In this document: piece by piece, positions 24,233 through 33,229 of the stretch
How the letters are laid out: each line of letters starts with the position of its first letter
Position numbering within the stretch: the first letter of the stretch is position 1
Notes under the pieces: generated by a model
What the model saw: the letters and a program-made list of their open reading frames with translations, nothing else
What the model was told of the DNA's origin: nothing
Database searches by the model: none
NCBI GenBank assembly: GCA_902491895.1
Contig: CABUJH010000011.1
Location: 1 to 46,682 of the forward strand
DNA: 46,682 bases
Direction: 5' to 3'
DNA from: an uncultured Collinsella sp.
GTDB taxonomy: Bacteria > Actinomycetota > Coriobacteriia > Coriobacteriales > Coriobacteriaceae
Translations under genes and position numbers: made by a program

Positions 24233-24260
24233 GGCCCTTTCCGTTTTGGCGGAGAGGGCC
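24233..24260 (+). terminator. Partial terminator between receptor and permease genes
   Basis: GGCCCTTTCCG at 24233-24243 pairs with CGGAGAGGGCC at 24250-24260, followed by only TTTG. Partial stopping here would favour the receptor over the permease. Confidence 0.6.
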
Positions 24261-24328
24261 TTTGCGCTTCTCTTGACGGAGAGCATTTCCGTCTCGTTTT
24301 GCCGGCAACTTCTACGATAGGAGCCACC

Positions 24329-25690
24329 TTGTCTCGATTGAACGAAGGGGCCATGGGTCGGCGCTTCCCGCTGCCCTCGATGCTCCAAAAACTAGCCTGC
24401 GCCCTGACTGTGGCGCTCGCTTTGCTGTGCGCGGGGACAGCCGCGCCTTCGACCGCTCAGGCGCTCGAGACCGCAAAGATCACCGCGCGTCCCAATACCG
24501 GTTCGGGCAGCGACGTGGTCGGTGGCACCGAGACGCGCATTACCTGGGAGGTCCAGGCCGATGCCGATGAGGAGCTGAGCGGTCTTTCGCTGACGTTTGT
24601 CGACGGCACGACGTTTGGTACCGATGACACGCGATTGACGATGCTCTCGGGCGAGGACCTCATGGATCGTACGCCCATGAAGCCCACGTGCAAGGCTGAC
24701 GGCCAGACGCTCAAGATTGACTTTGGCGAGACGGCGCCTGCCGGCGGCTTTTTCCGTGTCGAGGTTTACGGCGTGACGTTTCCCGTCGAGGGCGGCGAAG
24801 AGGCCTTTAGCGGCACCTATACGCTCGCCGACGGTTCGACCAAGAAGATTTCCAAGATTCCGTCGGTGGAGATCAAGGGCGTGACGGCATTCGATAACTT
24901 CCTGGCCGATCTTAAGGAGCAGCCGTGGGTCGAGGCCTGGAACTCCAATATGTTCCTGCGCCTGTTCTTAAACCCAGTCATTTTGGTCCAAAGCCTGCCG
25001 ATCGTCTTTAAGGGCTTCCTTATGTCGCTCTCGATCGTGCTTGTGGCGTTTCCGCTGGCAATTCCCTTTGGCTTTGCCTTGTCGCTCATGCGCATCTCCA
25101 AGTCGCGCATCCTGCGCTGCCTCGCCGGCATCTATGTGAATATCATCCGCGGTACGCCGGCGTTCCTGCAGATCTATATCGCGTTCTTCGGTCTGCCGTT
25201 GGCCGGCGTCAAGGTTGATGACTACGTGCTTGGCGTTATCGTCATGGCCATGAACTCGTCTGCGTACCTATGCGAGATCTTCCGTGCCGGTATTCAATCG
25301 ATCCCCAAGGGCCAAAACGAGGCTGCGCGTTCGCTGGGCATGAACGCGTTCCAGACGCTGCTCTATGTCATGATTCCGCAGACGTTCCGTAATGTTTTGC
25401 CTACGCTGACCAGCGAGTTTATCTTGCTTTACAAGGATACGTCGCTGCTTGCCGCCGTGGGTGTGGTCGAGATCGTCATGAACGCCCGTACCATCGTGGC
25501 CACGACGGGCTCCATTACACCGTACGTGGTTGCCGCCCTGTTCTATCTGGTCATCACCCTGCCGCTCGCTCGCTTGGTGAGCGGTCTTGAGGCGAGGCTT
25601 TTGGGCACGGCCGAGACCAAGAAGAAGCGTCCCGCCAAGAGCGCCGGACAGGTTGTCGCGACGCCCGCCGATCACATCGCCGGTCTGTAA
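24329..25690 (+). CDS. Amino-acid ABC permease fused to an N-terminal secreted domain
   Basis: The membrane subunit of the importer, 453 residues, about twice the usual length. Residues 1-48 look like a signal segment ending in APSTAQA. Residues about 50-190 form a soluble, beta-rich, acidic domain (with ETRITWEVQADADEELSGLSL). The permease proper starts near 210 and has the EAA loop NEAARSLGMNAFQTLLYVMIP. TTG 24329 is chosen because AGGAG lies five bases upstream; ATG 24353 has a poorly spaced site. The added domain presumably faces outward near the receptor; I recognise no family for it. Confidence 0.88.
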   Translation: MSRLNEGAMGRRFPLPSMLQKLACALTVALALLCAGTAAPSTAQALETAKITARPNTGSGSDVVGGTETRITWEVQADADEELSGLSLTFVDGTTFGTDDTRLTMLSGEDLMDRTPMKPTCKADGQTLKIDFGETAPAGGFFRVEVYGVTFPVEGGEEAFSGTYTLADGSTKKISKIPSVEIKGVTAFDNFLADLKEQPWVEAWNSNMFLRLFLNPVILVQSLPIVFKGFLMSLSIVLVAFPLAIPFGFALSLMRISKSRILRCLAGIYVNIIRGTPAFLQIYIAFFGLPLAGVKVDDYVLGVIVMAMNSSAYLCEIFRAGIQSIPKGQNEAARSLGMNAFQTLLYVMIPQTFRNVLPTLTSEFILLYKDTSLLAAVGVVEIVMNARTIVATTGSITPYVVAALFYLVITLPLARLVSGLEARLLGTAETKKKRPAKSAGQVVATPADHIAGL

Positions 25691-25702
25691 GGAGGTCCTA
25701 TC

Positions 25703-26455
<753 letters not shown>

Positions 26456-26482
26456 CCGCTTTATATGACTGACATAGCAGAA

Positions 26483-26516
26483 AACGGGAGCCGGATGTGA
26501 TCCGGCTCCCGTTTTT
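26483..26516 (+). terminator. Terminator of the amino-acid ABC operon
   Basis: A 14-bp perfect stem (starting AACGGGAGCCGGAT) around GTG, followed by five T. Confidence 0.95.
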
Positions 26517-26572
26517 GTTGGGACGCGAATGTGTTTTGTTGCAATGCGCGTTGCGGGCGGAGCTCATTGCCG

Positions 26573-26992
26573 CTAGGCGAGCTCGGCTCCAAGGGCGCGG
26601 CAGGCCGCTTCGCTCTCATCATCGGGGGCGTCGTAGCAGATGACGGAATCGACGACGTTGACGCCCTCCTCGTCGGCGTCCGCCTTCCAGTTGTCCATCC
26701 ATTCGCCCTCGGCCCACGAATAAGAGCCAAAGAGGACGACCTTCTTGTCGCCGAGGGTCTCCTTGACCTCATCCCACATGGGCTGGAACTCATCATATTC
26801 AAGCTCCTCGGAACCCATGGCGGGGCAGCCGAAGGCGATAGCGTCATAGCCAGCGGCCTTGTCTGCGGAGAAGTCGGCGCAGGAGATGACCTCTGCCTCG
26901 GCGCCGGCATCGGTTGCACCTTCGGCAACGAGGTTTGCCATGGCCTCGGTGTTGCCCGTGCCGCTCCAGTAGACGACGGCGATCTTGCTCAT
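26573..26992 (-). CDS. Short-chain flavodoxin
   Basis: A 139-residue FMN-binding electron carrier. The phosphate loop is VVYWSGTGNTEAMA, and the two isoalloxazine-binding loops are near CPAMGSEELE and GSYSWAEGEWM. GGACT precedes ATG 26992. It lies 46 bases downstream of the DUF3793 gene in one operon. Flavodoxin replaces ferredoxin when iron is scarce in many anaerobes, which fits the iron-box-like operator upstream. Confidence 0.94.
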   Translation of the reverse strand: MSKIAVVYWSGTGNTEAMANLVAEGATDAGAEAEVISCADFSADKAAGYDAIAFGCPAMGSEELEYDEFQPMWDEVKETLGDKKVVLFGSYSWAEGEWMDNWKADADEEGVNVVDSVICYDAPDDESEAACRALGAELA

Positions 26993-27038
26993 GTTGAGTC
27001 CTTTCAGTTGTGCGGCAGGTTGCCACGGCTTCTATGTT

Positions 27039-27743
27039 CTATCGGGTTGCCTGGGCAAGTTGCGCCAAGCTGTAGCCCTGCTGATAGACAAAGGTGAAGT
27101 ATTGGGTGCAGGCGCGGTAGGCATCAAACGTCGCAAGTGCCTGCTCGACATTTGCGTAGACCTTCCAGGCCCCAAAGACCTTATAGTTCTCGCCGCGCTG
27201 GACGATAAACTCGTGCACGTCGTCGTAGGGATATCCTAGGAAGTAGCCTATTTCGTGCGGAAACTCGCAGGTGCAGTCGTTGCTGCAGCTAGCTTGCTGG
27301 GGTAGTGCGCATCGAGTCTGGCTACAGGCGCATTCCGCGACGTTATTACTCGCGAGCGTGATGCGTGATGCCAAATGCACAAGGCATGTCGAAAGGTCTC
27401 TCGTGTCGTAGCCTTCCGAGGCGAGCGCCGTTTTGGCGCGAGGGTCCGCGAAATAGGTGGTGAGGCTTTTGGCTCGGTACACGTACACGAGCGCTCCGCA
27501 GGGCCGCCAGACCAAAACACTCAGGTGGATGCCAAGCGGGTCAAGCTCGCGGTTGCACTGGGCGATAACGTTGAGCAGGCGTGCTCGGCGTTCTGCGATG
27601 GTTTCTGTTGCGGTCGAGCCGTCCCCGTGGGCGTAGGTGCCTGGATAGGTAAAGAGCGATGCCGGCTTGATGCCCGCGAGCGTGGGGGAGCAGTTGCGCA
27701 CGACTGCTGCCTGAAACGTTGGGATGTCTATGGTTCGAGTCAC
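27039..27743 (-). CDS. DUF3793 family protein
   Basis: A 234-residue soluble protein of unknown function. The family signature region is FPHEIGYFLGYPYDDVHEFIVQRGENYKVFGAWKVY. A Cys cluster precedes it (CACSQTRCALPQQASC with SNDCTC), which could bind metal. GTG 27743 has AAGGAGC upstream. Proteins of this family are often next to flavodoxin and iron-transport genes in anaerobes, and here the pair shares a promoter. A role in iron or haem handling is inference. Confidence 0.82.
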   Translation of the reverse strand: MTRTIDIPTFQAAVVRNCSPTLAGIKPASLFTYPGTYAHGDGSTATETIAERRARLLNVIAQCNRELDPLGIHLSVLVWRPCGALVYVYRAKSLTTYFADPRAKTALASEGYDTRDLSTCLVHLASRITLASNNVAECACSQTRCALPQQASCSNDCTCEFPHEIGYFLGYPYDDVHEFIVQRGENYKVFGAWKVYANVEQALATFDAYRACTQYFTFVYQQGYSLAQLAQATR

Positions 27744-27766
27744 GTCGCTCCTTACGGATCTAAACT

Positions 27767-27809
27767 GTTAGCCTAGGAAAACTTATACACGAAAGTAAGC
27801 CATGGTCAA
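27767..27809 (-). promoter_or_regulatory. Promoter and DtxR/IdeR-like operator of the flavodoxin operon
   Basis: On the minus strand TTGACC (27809-27804), a 16-base spacer and TATAAG (27787-27782) form a clear promoter. Overlapping its start point is a palindrome centred on CCTAGG (27767-27782, GTT and AAC ends) that contains TAGGCTAAC, matching one half of the DtxR/IdeR iron box. Confidence 0.55.
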
Positions 27810-27835
27810 CAAAAAAGTTTGAAGAGGAAAACTAA

Positions 27836-27888
27836 TTGACCGAACGGACATGATTTTGGGTTAAGATGGGGACACCCCATGGGGGTAT
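27836..27888 (+). promoter_or_regulatory. Promoter and CsoR-like operator of the HMA protein gene
   Basis: TTGACC at 27836-27841 and TAAGAT at 27862-27867 are 20 bases apart. Just downstream, ACCCCATGGGGGTAT at 27874-27888 matches the G/C-tract palindrome of CsoR/RcnR-family operators. The long spacer would make this a weak or regulated promoter. Confidence 0.55.
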
Positions 27889-27916
27889 CTAGATAGTGCT
27901 ACTGAAAGGGGAACGC

Positions 27917-28300
27917 ATGAGTGACTTGCTCAACCCTGCGAATCTCATCGTGCTGACCGTCATTGCCGTCGGCATGTTTTTTGGACTGCGTCGCATTGCC
28001 GCTTCGACACACGGGAAGAGTTGCTGCAGCGATGGTGCGAGCGGCAAGAAGGCCAAAAAGGTTGTGGTGGCAGACACCGACGAGTCCCACTACCCCTATC
28101 GTGAGGAACTCCTTATCGGCGGCATGAGTTGCGACGGCTGCGCCCGGAATGTGACGAATGCCCTCAATGCGCTTGATGGCGTGTGGGCTACGGTAACGTA
28201 CGCGGACCACACGGCACGCGTGCGCTCGAAGCGCCCGGTTGATCGCGACACACTCGAGACGGCAGTGAGGGGTGCGGGCTATTACGTTATGAAAATGTAG
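27917..28300 (+). CDS. Membrane-anchored HMA-domain metal-binding protein
   Basis: A 127-residue protein with one N-terminal membrane helix (ANLIVLTVIAVGMFFGL), a short linker with a CC pair and basic residues, and a C-terminal heavy-metal-associated domain. The domain carries the copper-site motif GMSCDGCA (CxxC). AAAGGGG precedes ATG 27917. No metal-exporting ATPase and no CsoR gene lie nearby. It could hand copper or a similar ion to an exporter at the membrane; the metal is inferred from the motif and operator. Confidence 0.88.
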   Translation: MSDLLNPANLIVLTVIAVGMFFGLRRIAASTHGKSCCSDGASGKKAKKVVVADTDESHYPYREELLIGGMSCDGCARNVTNALNALDGVWATVTYADHTARVRSKRPVDRDTLETAVRGAGYYVMKM

Positions 28301-28466
28301 GCGTTGCCCTCTCCGGTGGGTACCAGCCTCCTGCCCATTGTGACTATCGGCATCCAAAAATTTGCGCAAAAATAACCTTTAGATGCGGCAAAAGTGGAGT
28401 TTGGTGACGGTTTGCGCGGAATTCGCTACCAATCGAGCATCTATGAACCCGTCCAAAAAATTACAG

Positions 28467-28482
28467 GTGTATATTTATACAC
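28467..28482. promoter_or_regulatory. AT-rich palindrome upstream of the wall protein gene
   Basis: GTGTATA and TATACAC are separated by TT, about 90 bases before the start codon in a 272-base gap without genes. It could be an operator; no family is recognised. A nearby eight-codon frame (28525) lacks a ribosome site. Confidence 0.35.
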
Positions 28483-28572
28483 TGATTATTGCTGTGCTCA
28501 GATTGCAATTAACCGTGGACAGAAATGAAGAATGCTAAAACTGGGCTTTAGGACAGGGGAGGCTATAACCTT

Positions 28573-31125
28573 ATGAGACGAGTGGGAACACTTGGCTTGG
28601 TGGCAGCGCTTGCCGCTATCTTGGTATCGCCGCTGCCGGCGCACGCCGAAGACGCATCGGGTGCCGTTACCTACAATGCGGGAAATGGGTATTCCTTTGA
28701 GAAGCTCTCGCATCCTACGGTAGGAACGTCGCAGCCGGATGGCATCGTCGACTACCAGGGTAACGGTGCCGTTGCCGTTCCGGGCGCCGATGGTAATACG
28801 GCCAACAACGAAGGCGATCGCGGCCAGAGCTACACTTGGGCGGCTGCGAGCTATGGTGACTGGCTTTATGTGGGCACCTGCTATGCGGCGATGGGCAACA
28901 CGCTGACGCTCATGAACAGCACGCTGGGCGATTCCTTTGATGTCGAAACCATGCGCCTGACGCTGGAGGCCATGTTTAACGGTACCTTCTTCTATGGACA
29001 GCAGAAGGAGGACGGCACGGCCGACAAGGACAGCGGCGGCATCTTGGTCAAGATCAATACCAAGACCGGTGAGACCAAGCTGCTACTCTCTGAATCGCTC
29101 AACGGCGTCGCTCCTTTGTTCCGCAATGCCGTGAGCTATAAGGGTAAGCTCTATTTCTGCGGCAGCGTCAGGACCAATGACGGCAAAGGCGGCCTGCCTG
29201 CTGTATACGAGATCGATCCTAAGACGGATGAGTACAAAGTTGTCTATCAGGGCCTTTCGAGCATGCAGGATTACGGTGCTGCCTACAAGCAGGGCATTTC
29301 TACCGGTATCCGCGGCATGTGCGTCCATGATGGCCAGCTCGTCATCAGTAATGTGGGTAAAGACGCGAACGGTAATTTTGTGTCGACAATCCTGACGTCG
29401 TCTGACCCCTCGAAGGGCCAGGACAGCTTCACCGAGATTGCCAACTCGGAGACGCTGTTTGGCTATCCGGCGATTCGCTATCAGGACAGCATCTACGGCG
29501 GCGCCATTTGGGATATGGTCTCGTACAATGGCCATCTCTATGCGACCATCTGCACCGGTACGCCCGAGAACGCTCCCGATGATAATTCCATGCAGTCGTT
29601 TGCCATGGTCCGTGGCGACAAGAATGCCGACGGCAGCTATTCGTGGACTCCCATTGTCGGCGATCAGAAGACGGACGGTGCAAAGTACTGCTTTGGCATC
29701 GATCCTGCCCGTACCCGTTCTGGCGCTGCCAACCTCATCGTCTACAACGACTACCTCTATATCGGTGAATACAACGACGAGGAGATTGCCCTCGAGCGCA
29801 TCCTGTTCAACAAATCCAACACCGAAGAGGGCGGCAAGAGCAGCATGGGTGGCGTTGACTGCTCGTTTGTGAATGCCAATCTTGAGCAGTCGGTTAACAT
29901 CTATCGCATGGACAAGGACGAGAACATGGAGCTCGTCGTTGGCGATCGCACCGACATGTTCCCCGAGGGCGGTATTTCCGGCCTGACTTCGGGCTTTGGC
30001 CGAAACGAGAACCAGTACATTTGGCGCATGCAGAAGTTCGACGGCAAGCTGTATATCGGTACCTTTGATACCGCGAGCCTGCTTGAGCCGATCGGCCAGT
30101 TCTCCAATGGCGACATTATCGATATGACGCCCGAGGAGTGGGACTCTCAGGTTCAGCGCCTTAGGGACCTGCTCGATCACCTGCTCGACAAGAAATCGCC
30201 TGACGACCCCATCGTTCCCGTGAACACGCTTGCGGACGATGATTCAAACGAGGCCGTCGAGGTCGATGATTCGAACGAAGCTGCTGAGGTTGATGATTCA
30301 AACAAGGCCGTCGATGTCGATGACGAGAAGACCGAGGTTGCTAAGGGCTTTGGCGATCTGAGCGATGCGCTGGAGGATGCCGCGGGCGGTCTTTGCGATC
30401 AGGCCGCGACGATGTCCCAGGACTTTGAGGACGACGCCGCTTATGTCCAGAAGATCGATGGCGAGATCGCGTACTTCAAGTCCTTTGCCGACCAGTATCA
30501 GGACATGCTCGATAGCTATGAGAGCCTTAAGCAGCAGTACGAGGATGCCTATGGCACCGAGCTGCCGAGCGATATTCAGGATGCGCTCGATAAGCTGCTG
30601 AGCGAGGAGAACCTCAAGAAGTTGCAGAGTGTCCTTACGTGCATGTGTTACCTGCGCGATGCCGAGCGCGGCTTTGATATGTATGTGACCGAGGACGGCG
30701 TGAACTTTACGACGCTGACGACCAATGGCTTTAACGATCCGTATAACCATGGTCTGCGCACCTTTGCGGTGACCAACCAGGGTCTGTGCCTTGGTACCGC
30801 CAACCCGTTCTATGGTTGCCAGGTCTGGATCCAGCGCAAGGAGAATTCGGAGAATCCGGTTGATCCCGGTACTCCGGATCCGACGGAACCCACCGATCCT
30901 TCGCAGCCGGGTGGCGGCGATCAGCCTGGCGGCAGCCAGACGGGTGGCAACGACCAGTCGAGCAGCACCACGACCACCGTCACGACGACCGCTAAGAAGA
31001 CTCCGAAGGACGGCTCGCTGCCTCGCGCTGGCGACTCGACCCTCACGCTGGTCTTGGGATTGCTGGTTGCAGCTGCCGCAGTGCTTGGCATTGCTCTCGT
31101 CTTGCGCAAGCGTTCTCGTCGCTAG
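28573..31125 (+). CDS. Large wall-anchored propeller-like surface protein
   Basis: An exported protein of 850 residues. The signal peptide ends at PAHA (residue 25). Repeats of the type YKGKLYFCG, YNGHLYATI, YNDYLYIGE and FDGKLYIGT between about residues 85 and 510 suggest a beta-propeller. Then come acidic nine-residue repeats, a helical segment (about 590-690), a final strand region, a Pro/Thr/Gly-rich spacer and a Thr-rich stretch. The end has LPRAGD, one hydrophobic helix and a basic tail, the order of a sortase signal with Ala in place of Thr. GGGGAGG precedes ATG 28573. Ligand and function are unknown. Confidence 0.85.
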   Translation: MRRVGTLGLVAALAAILVSPLPAHAEDASGAVTYNAGNGYSFEKLSHPTVGTSQPDGIVDYQGNGAVAVPGADGNTANNEGDRGQSYTWAAASYGDWLYVGTCYAAMGNTLTLMNSTLGDSFDVETMRLTLEAMFNGTFFYGQQKEDGTADKDSGGILVKINTKTGETKLLLSESLNGVAPLFRNAVSYKGKLYFCGSVRTNDGKGGLPAVYEIDPKTDEYKVVYQGLSSMQDYGAAYKQGISTGIRGMCVHDGQLVISNVGKDANGNFVSTILTSSDPSKGQDSFTEIANSETLFGYPAIRYQDSIYGGAIWDMVSYNGHLYATICTGTPENAPDDNSMQSFAMVRGDKNADGSYSWTPIVGDQKTDGAKYCFGIDPARTRSGAANLIVYNDYLYIGEYNDEEIALERILFNKSNTEEGGKSSMGGVDCSFVNANLEQSVNIYRMDKDENMELVVGDRTDMFPEGGISGLTSGFGRNENQYIWRMQKFDGKLYIGTFDTASLLEPIGQFSNGDIIDMTPEEWDSQVQRLRDLLDHLLDKKSPDDPIVPVNTLADDDSNEAVEVDDSNEAAEVDDSNKAVDVDDEKTEVAKGFGDLSDALEDAAGGLCDQAATMSQDFEDDAAYVQKIDGEIAYFKSFADQYQDMLDSYESLKQQYEDAYGTELPSDIQDALDKLLSEENLKKLQSVLTCMCYLRDAERGFDMYVTEDGVNFTTLTTNGFNDPYNHGLRTFAVTNQGLCLGTANPFYGCQVWIQRKENSENPVDPGTPDPTEPTDPSQPGGGDQPGGSQTGGNDQSSSTTTTVTTTAKKTPKDGSLPRAGDSTLTLVLGLLVAAAAVLGIALVLRKRSRR
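30238..30318 (+). repeat. Three 27-base tandem repeats inside the surface protein gene
   Basis: Three in-frame copies encode DDSNEAVEV, DDSNEAAEV and DDSNKAVDV. Third-codon differences separate the copies, so they are not a very recent duplication. They form an acidic linker between the propeller and helical parts. Confidence 0.9.
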
Positions 31126-31559
31126 GCTCGTCCGCGTAGCTCAATGTCCTGGATATCGTCGAAGTTGATGGCGATATCCCTGAGTTTGAGCAGCTTGAAT
31201 GCGGGTAACGCTTCGTCGAGAATGCCCGTGCGGCTACGATAGCCGTACGTATCGTAATAGGTGACGCGCACCAAGTCGCCGCGTTTGAGGCCCTCGAGCT
31301 TTTGCGAAAGCTCGAGGGCTTTTTCTTCCGTGAGCTCACGTTTTTGCTCGACGGTGATTTCCTGCTTGCGCACGAGTTCGTAGTATCCCGTGAGGGCGGC
31401 AAAGGGCATAAACTGTGCGGCGCGGTTGGCGCGCACGGCACCGTTGGCAGTGAGGTTGGGGTCGGCTGCGCGGCGTCTGCCCTCGGGGTCCGCCAGGCGC
31501 TCGAAGGCGGTCGGCGGGCGCATGGGCTGTTGTTTGGGTTTAGGCACGGTGTCCTCCAA
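31122..31559 (-). CDS. YolD-like protein of the SOS polymerase operon
   Basis: A 145-residue YolD-family protein, shown by RAAQFMPFAALTGYYELVRKQE and the C-terminal RTGILDEALPAFKLLKLRD. YolD proteins accompany UvrX-type Y-family polymerases in many Gram-positive bacteria and are thought to assist them. Its ATG lies 20 bases inside the end of the polymerase gene, so the two are coupled. Its stop overlaps the stop of the convergent surface protein gene by four bases. Confidence 0.85.
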   Translation of the reverse strand: MEDTVPKPKQQPMRPPTAFERLADPEGRRRAADPNLTANGAVRANRAAQFMPFAALTGYYELVRKQEITVEQKRELTEEKALELSQKLEGLKRGDLVRVTYYDTYGYRSRTGILDEALPAFKLLKLRDIAINFDDIQDIELRGRA

Positions 31560-33045
31560 CTTGATCGTTGCGCTCGCGCGCGGTGGCGCCGGCGGTAAAG
31601 CTTAATCCCTTGACGAGCGCGTTCTTGCCGTACTTGCCTTTCACGGCCAGGACGGCGCGCGCCAGGTCGCGCTCGCGCTCATCGGCCTCGACGTCGCTGA
31701 ATAGATCGATGGTGGCAAATTCCTCGGGCATGAGGTTGCCAAATCCCAGATTGATACGCTTGACCGGTCGTTTGGGATCGACAGTCTGCGCCCAGAGCTC
31801 ATCGAAATAGCCCATGATCTTCTTAAACGAATTGGTGCGCTCGGGCAGCTTGCGCGAGGCATTGGAGTGCGCAAAGAGCGCGGCATAGCCACCACGCGGC
31901 TTGCCGCCGTGTTCGCCCACAAAGATGCCGTCAATCGCCTGTGCCTCTCGCACCAAACGTCGGCGTTCGTCATCGCGCTGGACGGGCTTGGGCGCACGGG
32001 GTGCGAGCTCGGGGCCGGCGGTTGCGGTGGGTTCGATGCTCGACGTGCTCGAGCGCAGGTGTCCGCATCCGTCTATATACTGCGCCGTACCGCTGGCGTC
32101 GAGACGGCGTATGTCGGCGCGCTCGCTTGCGTAGCCCACAAAGAGCGAGATGCTGTCACACACCACGTGCTTATCGACTAAGTCCAGCACGGCACTGTCG
32201 ACCATCTCGCGCAAGACGGTGTAGGCCTGCTCGTAGGCATAGCTCTTCGAGAGCACCTGTCCTGTGGTGGTTGAGGTTGCCTGCGGGCGATAGGCTTGGA
32301 TATCGGCGATGGTTGTCGGCTCGCGTCCGAAGGCGTGGTCGATGAGATACTCGGCATTGACGCCGAGCTCGTCGTAAAGCAGGTTTTCGTCGAGCGCCGC
32401 GACGCCCATCAGATCGTAGGCGCCGTATTTTTCGAGTCGTGCTGCCACGCCGGGTCCGATGCCCCAGATGTCGGTGATGGGACGATGGGGCCAGATCTCC
32501 TTGCGAAAGGTCTCGTCGTCGAGTATGCCGATGCGGCTGGGTACGTGCTTGGCAGTGATGTCGAGCGCTACCTTGGCCTGGAATAGGTTGGGGCCGATGC
32601 CGACCGTCGCCGTGATGCCGGTGCGCGCGAGGACCTCATCGCGCAACATGCAGGCGAAGCCTTTGGCATTGGTATGGTAGAGGTCTAGATAGGGCGTCAC
32701 GTCGATAAAGCATTCGTCGATGGAGTAGACGTGCACGTCTTGCGGACTCACGTATTCCAGATAGATACCGTAGATTTGAGCCGACACCTCCATGTAGTGC
32801 TGCATGCGCGGTACGGCCTTGATGTAGTCGATGCCGTTGGGAATTTCGAACAGACGGCAGCGGTTGTGTATCCCGAGGTCCTTCATGGCCTGCGTGATGG
32901 CGAGGCAGATGGTCGTGCGCCCGCGCGATTCGTCGGCAACGACCAGGTTGGTGGTAAGCGGATCGAGCCCACGATCGACGCACTCAACGCTGGCATAAAA
33001 CGTCTTGAGGTCGATGCAGATGTAGGTGTGCTGCTCGTGCGCCAC
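31540..33045 (-). CDS. UvrX/UmuC-type Y-family DNA polymerase
   Basis: An error-prone translesion polymerase of 501 residues. Motifs are ICIDLKTFYASVEC with the first catalytic Asp, VYSIDECFIDVT with the Asp-Glu pair, and the helix-hairpin-helix DIWGIGPGVAARLEKYGAYDLMGVA. A long variable segment (about residues 300-400) precedes the little-finger and tail region. I start at GTG 33045, five bases after GGAGG; upstream in-frame codons overlap the promoter and LexA boxes and cannot be coding. The YolD-like gene follows. DNA damage should induce the pair. Confidence 0.92.
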   Translation of the reverse strand: MAHEQHTYICIDLKTFYASVECVDRGLDPLTTNLVVADESRGRTTICLAITQAMKDLGIHNRCRLFEIPNGIDYIKAVPRMQHYMEVSAQIYGIYLEYVSPQDVHVYSIDECFIDVTPYLDLYHTNAKGFACMLRDEVLARTGITATVGIGPNLFQAKVALDITAKHVPSRIGILDDETFRKEIWPHRPITDIWGIGPGVAARLEKYGAYDLMGVAALDENLLYDELGVNAEYLIDHAFGREPTTIADIQAYRPQATSTTTGQVLSKSYAYEQAYTVLREMVDSAVLDLVDKHVVCDSISLFVGYASERADIRRLDASGTAQYIDGCGHLRSSTSSIEPTATAGPELAPRAPKPVQRDDERRRLVREAQAIDGIFVGEHGGKPRGGYAALFAHSNASRKLPERTNSFKKIMGYFDELWAQTVDPKRPVKRINLGFGNLMPEEFATIDLFSDVEADERERDLARAVLAVKGKYGKNALVKGLSFTAGATARERNDQVGGHRA

Positions 33046-33057
33046 ACGTCCTCCCAT

Positions 33058-33117
33058 CAAACACATGTTCTTATCGAATACCTGTTCGATAATACCCGCT
33101 TGCACGGACATCGTCAA
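33058..33117 (-). promoter_or_regulatory. SOS promoter with two LexA boxes
   Basis: On the minus strand TTGACG (33117-33112), 17 bases and TATTAT (33094-33089) form a near-consensus promoter. Directly downstream are CGAACAGGTATTCG (33088-33075) and AGAACATGTGTTTG (33071-33058), each matching the Gram-positive/Actinobacterial LexA box at 13 of 14 positions. Confidence 0.85.
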
Positions 33118-33229
33118 AACCTGTCAAAAAGGGACTGGTTTGTTTTGGTAGGTATGGTCGTGCGGTTGGATTGGGTTTTAACGCAGCTCTAAAGAGCGCG
33201 AAACAGCTCGGAAAAGCTCGCCTCGTAGC

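Noticed and set aside
29083..30180. Open frame of 365 codons opposite the surface protein gene
   Set aside because: Antisense shadow of a well-supported gene, no start signal.
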